Positions 63,369-64,000 of a stretch of 64,000 bases of DNA are shown here, one piece after another. Under the pieces are notes generated by a model. That model searched no databases, had not been told where the DNA came from, and saw only the letters and a program-made list of their open reading frames with translations. Within the stretch, counting starts at the first letter, position 1, and every line of letters starts with the position of its first letter. This DNA is from Anaerobaca lacustris (GTDB lineage: Bacteria > Planctomycetota > Phycisphaerae > Sedimentisphaerales > Anaerobacaceae). Location: the NCBI RefSeq assembly GCF_030012215.1, contig NZ_JASCXX010000026.1, positions 1 to 64,000 on the forward strand, given 5' to 3'. The translations under genes and the position numbers were made by a program.

Positions 63369-63967
63369 ACGTCGGAGCCGAAATCTGGCAGGCGGTGACG
63401 GTGTGCGTCGCGGCCGTGTTCACGCAGAACATCCTGCTGGCGTACTTCCTCGGCCTGTGTCCCTTCATCGGCGTCTCGCGCGAGGTCAAGACGGCCTTCG
63501 GCCTCGGTCTGGCGGTGATCTTCGTCATGACGACCACGACGCTGCTGAATTGGCTGGCGTATCATTATGTCCTTCAGCCCCTGGGCCTGGAGTTCTTCCG
63601 CTTCATCCTGTTCATCGTCATCATCGCGGCGTTCGTGCAGTTCGTGGAGATGGCGATCGAGCGGTTCTCGCCGTTTCTCTATCAGCAGCTTGGCGTGTTC
63701 CTGCCGTTGATCACGGTCAACTGCGCCATTCTGGGCGCGTCGCTGTTCATGGTGATTCGCGACTACTCGTTCATCGTCACCATCGGCTACGGCCTGGGCA
63801 GTGGCGTCGGCTGGTTCCTGGCGATCATGGCGATGGCCGGCATCCGACAGAAGCTCGCCAACGAGCGGATCCCCCCCGGTTTGCAGGGGCCGGGGATCAC
63901 GCTGATCATCGCCGGCCTGATGGCGCTGGCGTTCATCGGGTTCACCGGCGTGCTCCAGGGAAGATGA
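63365..63967 (+). CDS. nqrE: Na+-translocating NADH:quinone reductase subunit E
   Basis: 200 residues with six membrane helices, homologous to NqrD but inverted. Signatures are ILLAYFLGLCPFIGVS, FVEMAIERFSPFLYQQLGVF and PLITVNCAILGASLF, which hold the Cys residues of the iron centre. The start overlaps the nqrD stop (ATGA). The last 33 bases of the window contain AAAGGG and an ATG at 63996, which may be the start of the next gene, likely nqrF or another partner. Confidence 0.92.
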   Translation: MNVGAEIWQAVTVCVAAVFTQNILLAYFLGLCPFIGVSREVKTAFGLGLAVIFVMTTTTLLNWLAYHYVLQPLGLEFFRFILFIVIIAAFVQFVEMAIERFSPFLYQQLGVFLPLITVNCAILGASLFMVIRDYSFIVTIGYGLGSGVGWFLAIMAMAGIRQKLANERIPPGLQGPGITLIIAGLMALAFIGFTGVLQGR

Positions 63968-64000
63968 AAGCAAGACTCAAATACCAAAGGGCAAAATGGA

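Noticed and set aside
1-64000. CRISPR arrays, transposases, prophage genes, rRNA and tRNA
   Set aside because: Looked for on both strands; no regularly spaced repeats, no transposase or integrase motifs and no structural RNA were recognised.

Overview
The window is GC-rich, densely coded bacterial DNA that most resembles a planctomycete of the class Phycisphaerae (PVC superphylum). The main reasons are three exported proteins ending in PEP-CTERM-type signals, a prepilin-like protein with the planctomycete-style H-X9-DG motif, very large LamG/discoidin surface proteins, many secreted or lipoprotein carbohydrate-active enzymes, a SUMF1-type domain, and nqrBCDE with no adjacent nqrA. No rRNA, tRNA, CRISPR array or transposase was found. 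This assignment is inference; no marker gene was available to test it.

Layout. 0.2-3.1 kb: a large modular LamG surface protein. 3.1-11.5 kb: mostly housekeeping and metabolic genes (DUF4954 protein, degenerate amidase-like protein, amino-acid permease, exported O-methyltransferase, homocysteine methyltransferase-like protein, HAD hydrolase, RmuC). 11.6-13.1 kb: two tandem PEP-CTERM proteins. 13.1-14.1 kb: a gene-free kilobase with consensus-like DnaA boxes. 14.1-25.2 kb: a small lipoprotein gene, then a leftward four-gene operon with three successive arylsulfotransferase-family proteins and a CxxCH beta-propeller lipoprotein, with a DUF6057 membrane protein divergent to it. 25.5-27.6 kb: a PEP-CTERM protein and a lower-GC secreted protein. 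27.9-32.3 kb: a coupled trio of outer-membrane barrel, LolA-like protein and RND/MMPL transporter. 32.5-34.8 kb: glpF and glpK.

35.1-47.9 kb is a rightward run of carbohydrate genes: GH43, aldo/keto reductase, six-hairpin GH65-like protein, GH2, agarase-like protein, PL11 rhamnogalacturonan lyase and GH97. This suits breakdown of rhamnogalacturonan-type pectin and its arabinose/galactose side chains, but no SusC/SusD pair or local regulator accompanies it. 48.8-54.3 kb is a leftward operon of a TolB-like propeller, a one-chain fusion of a SUMF1/FGE-like domain with a histone-deacetylase-like domain, an MBOAT acyltransferase and a membrane-anchored SGNH protein. This looks like an extracytoplasmic acylation/deacylation cassette and is the most unusual system here. 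54.5-58.4 kb carries a pseudopilin-like protein and a second LamG protein, paralogous to the first but with an extra inserted domain. 58.5-60.9 kb is an ECF sigma factor, a probable anti-sigma factor and a membrane-anchored protein. 61.1-64.0 kb is nqrBCDE, running to the window edge.

Starts were chosen from visible ribosome-binding sites and signal peptides and often differ from the longest open frame. Family names rest on recognised motifs, not on database searches.
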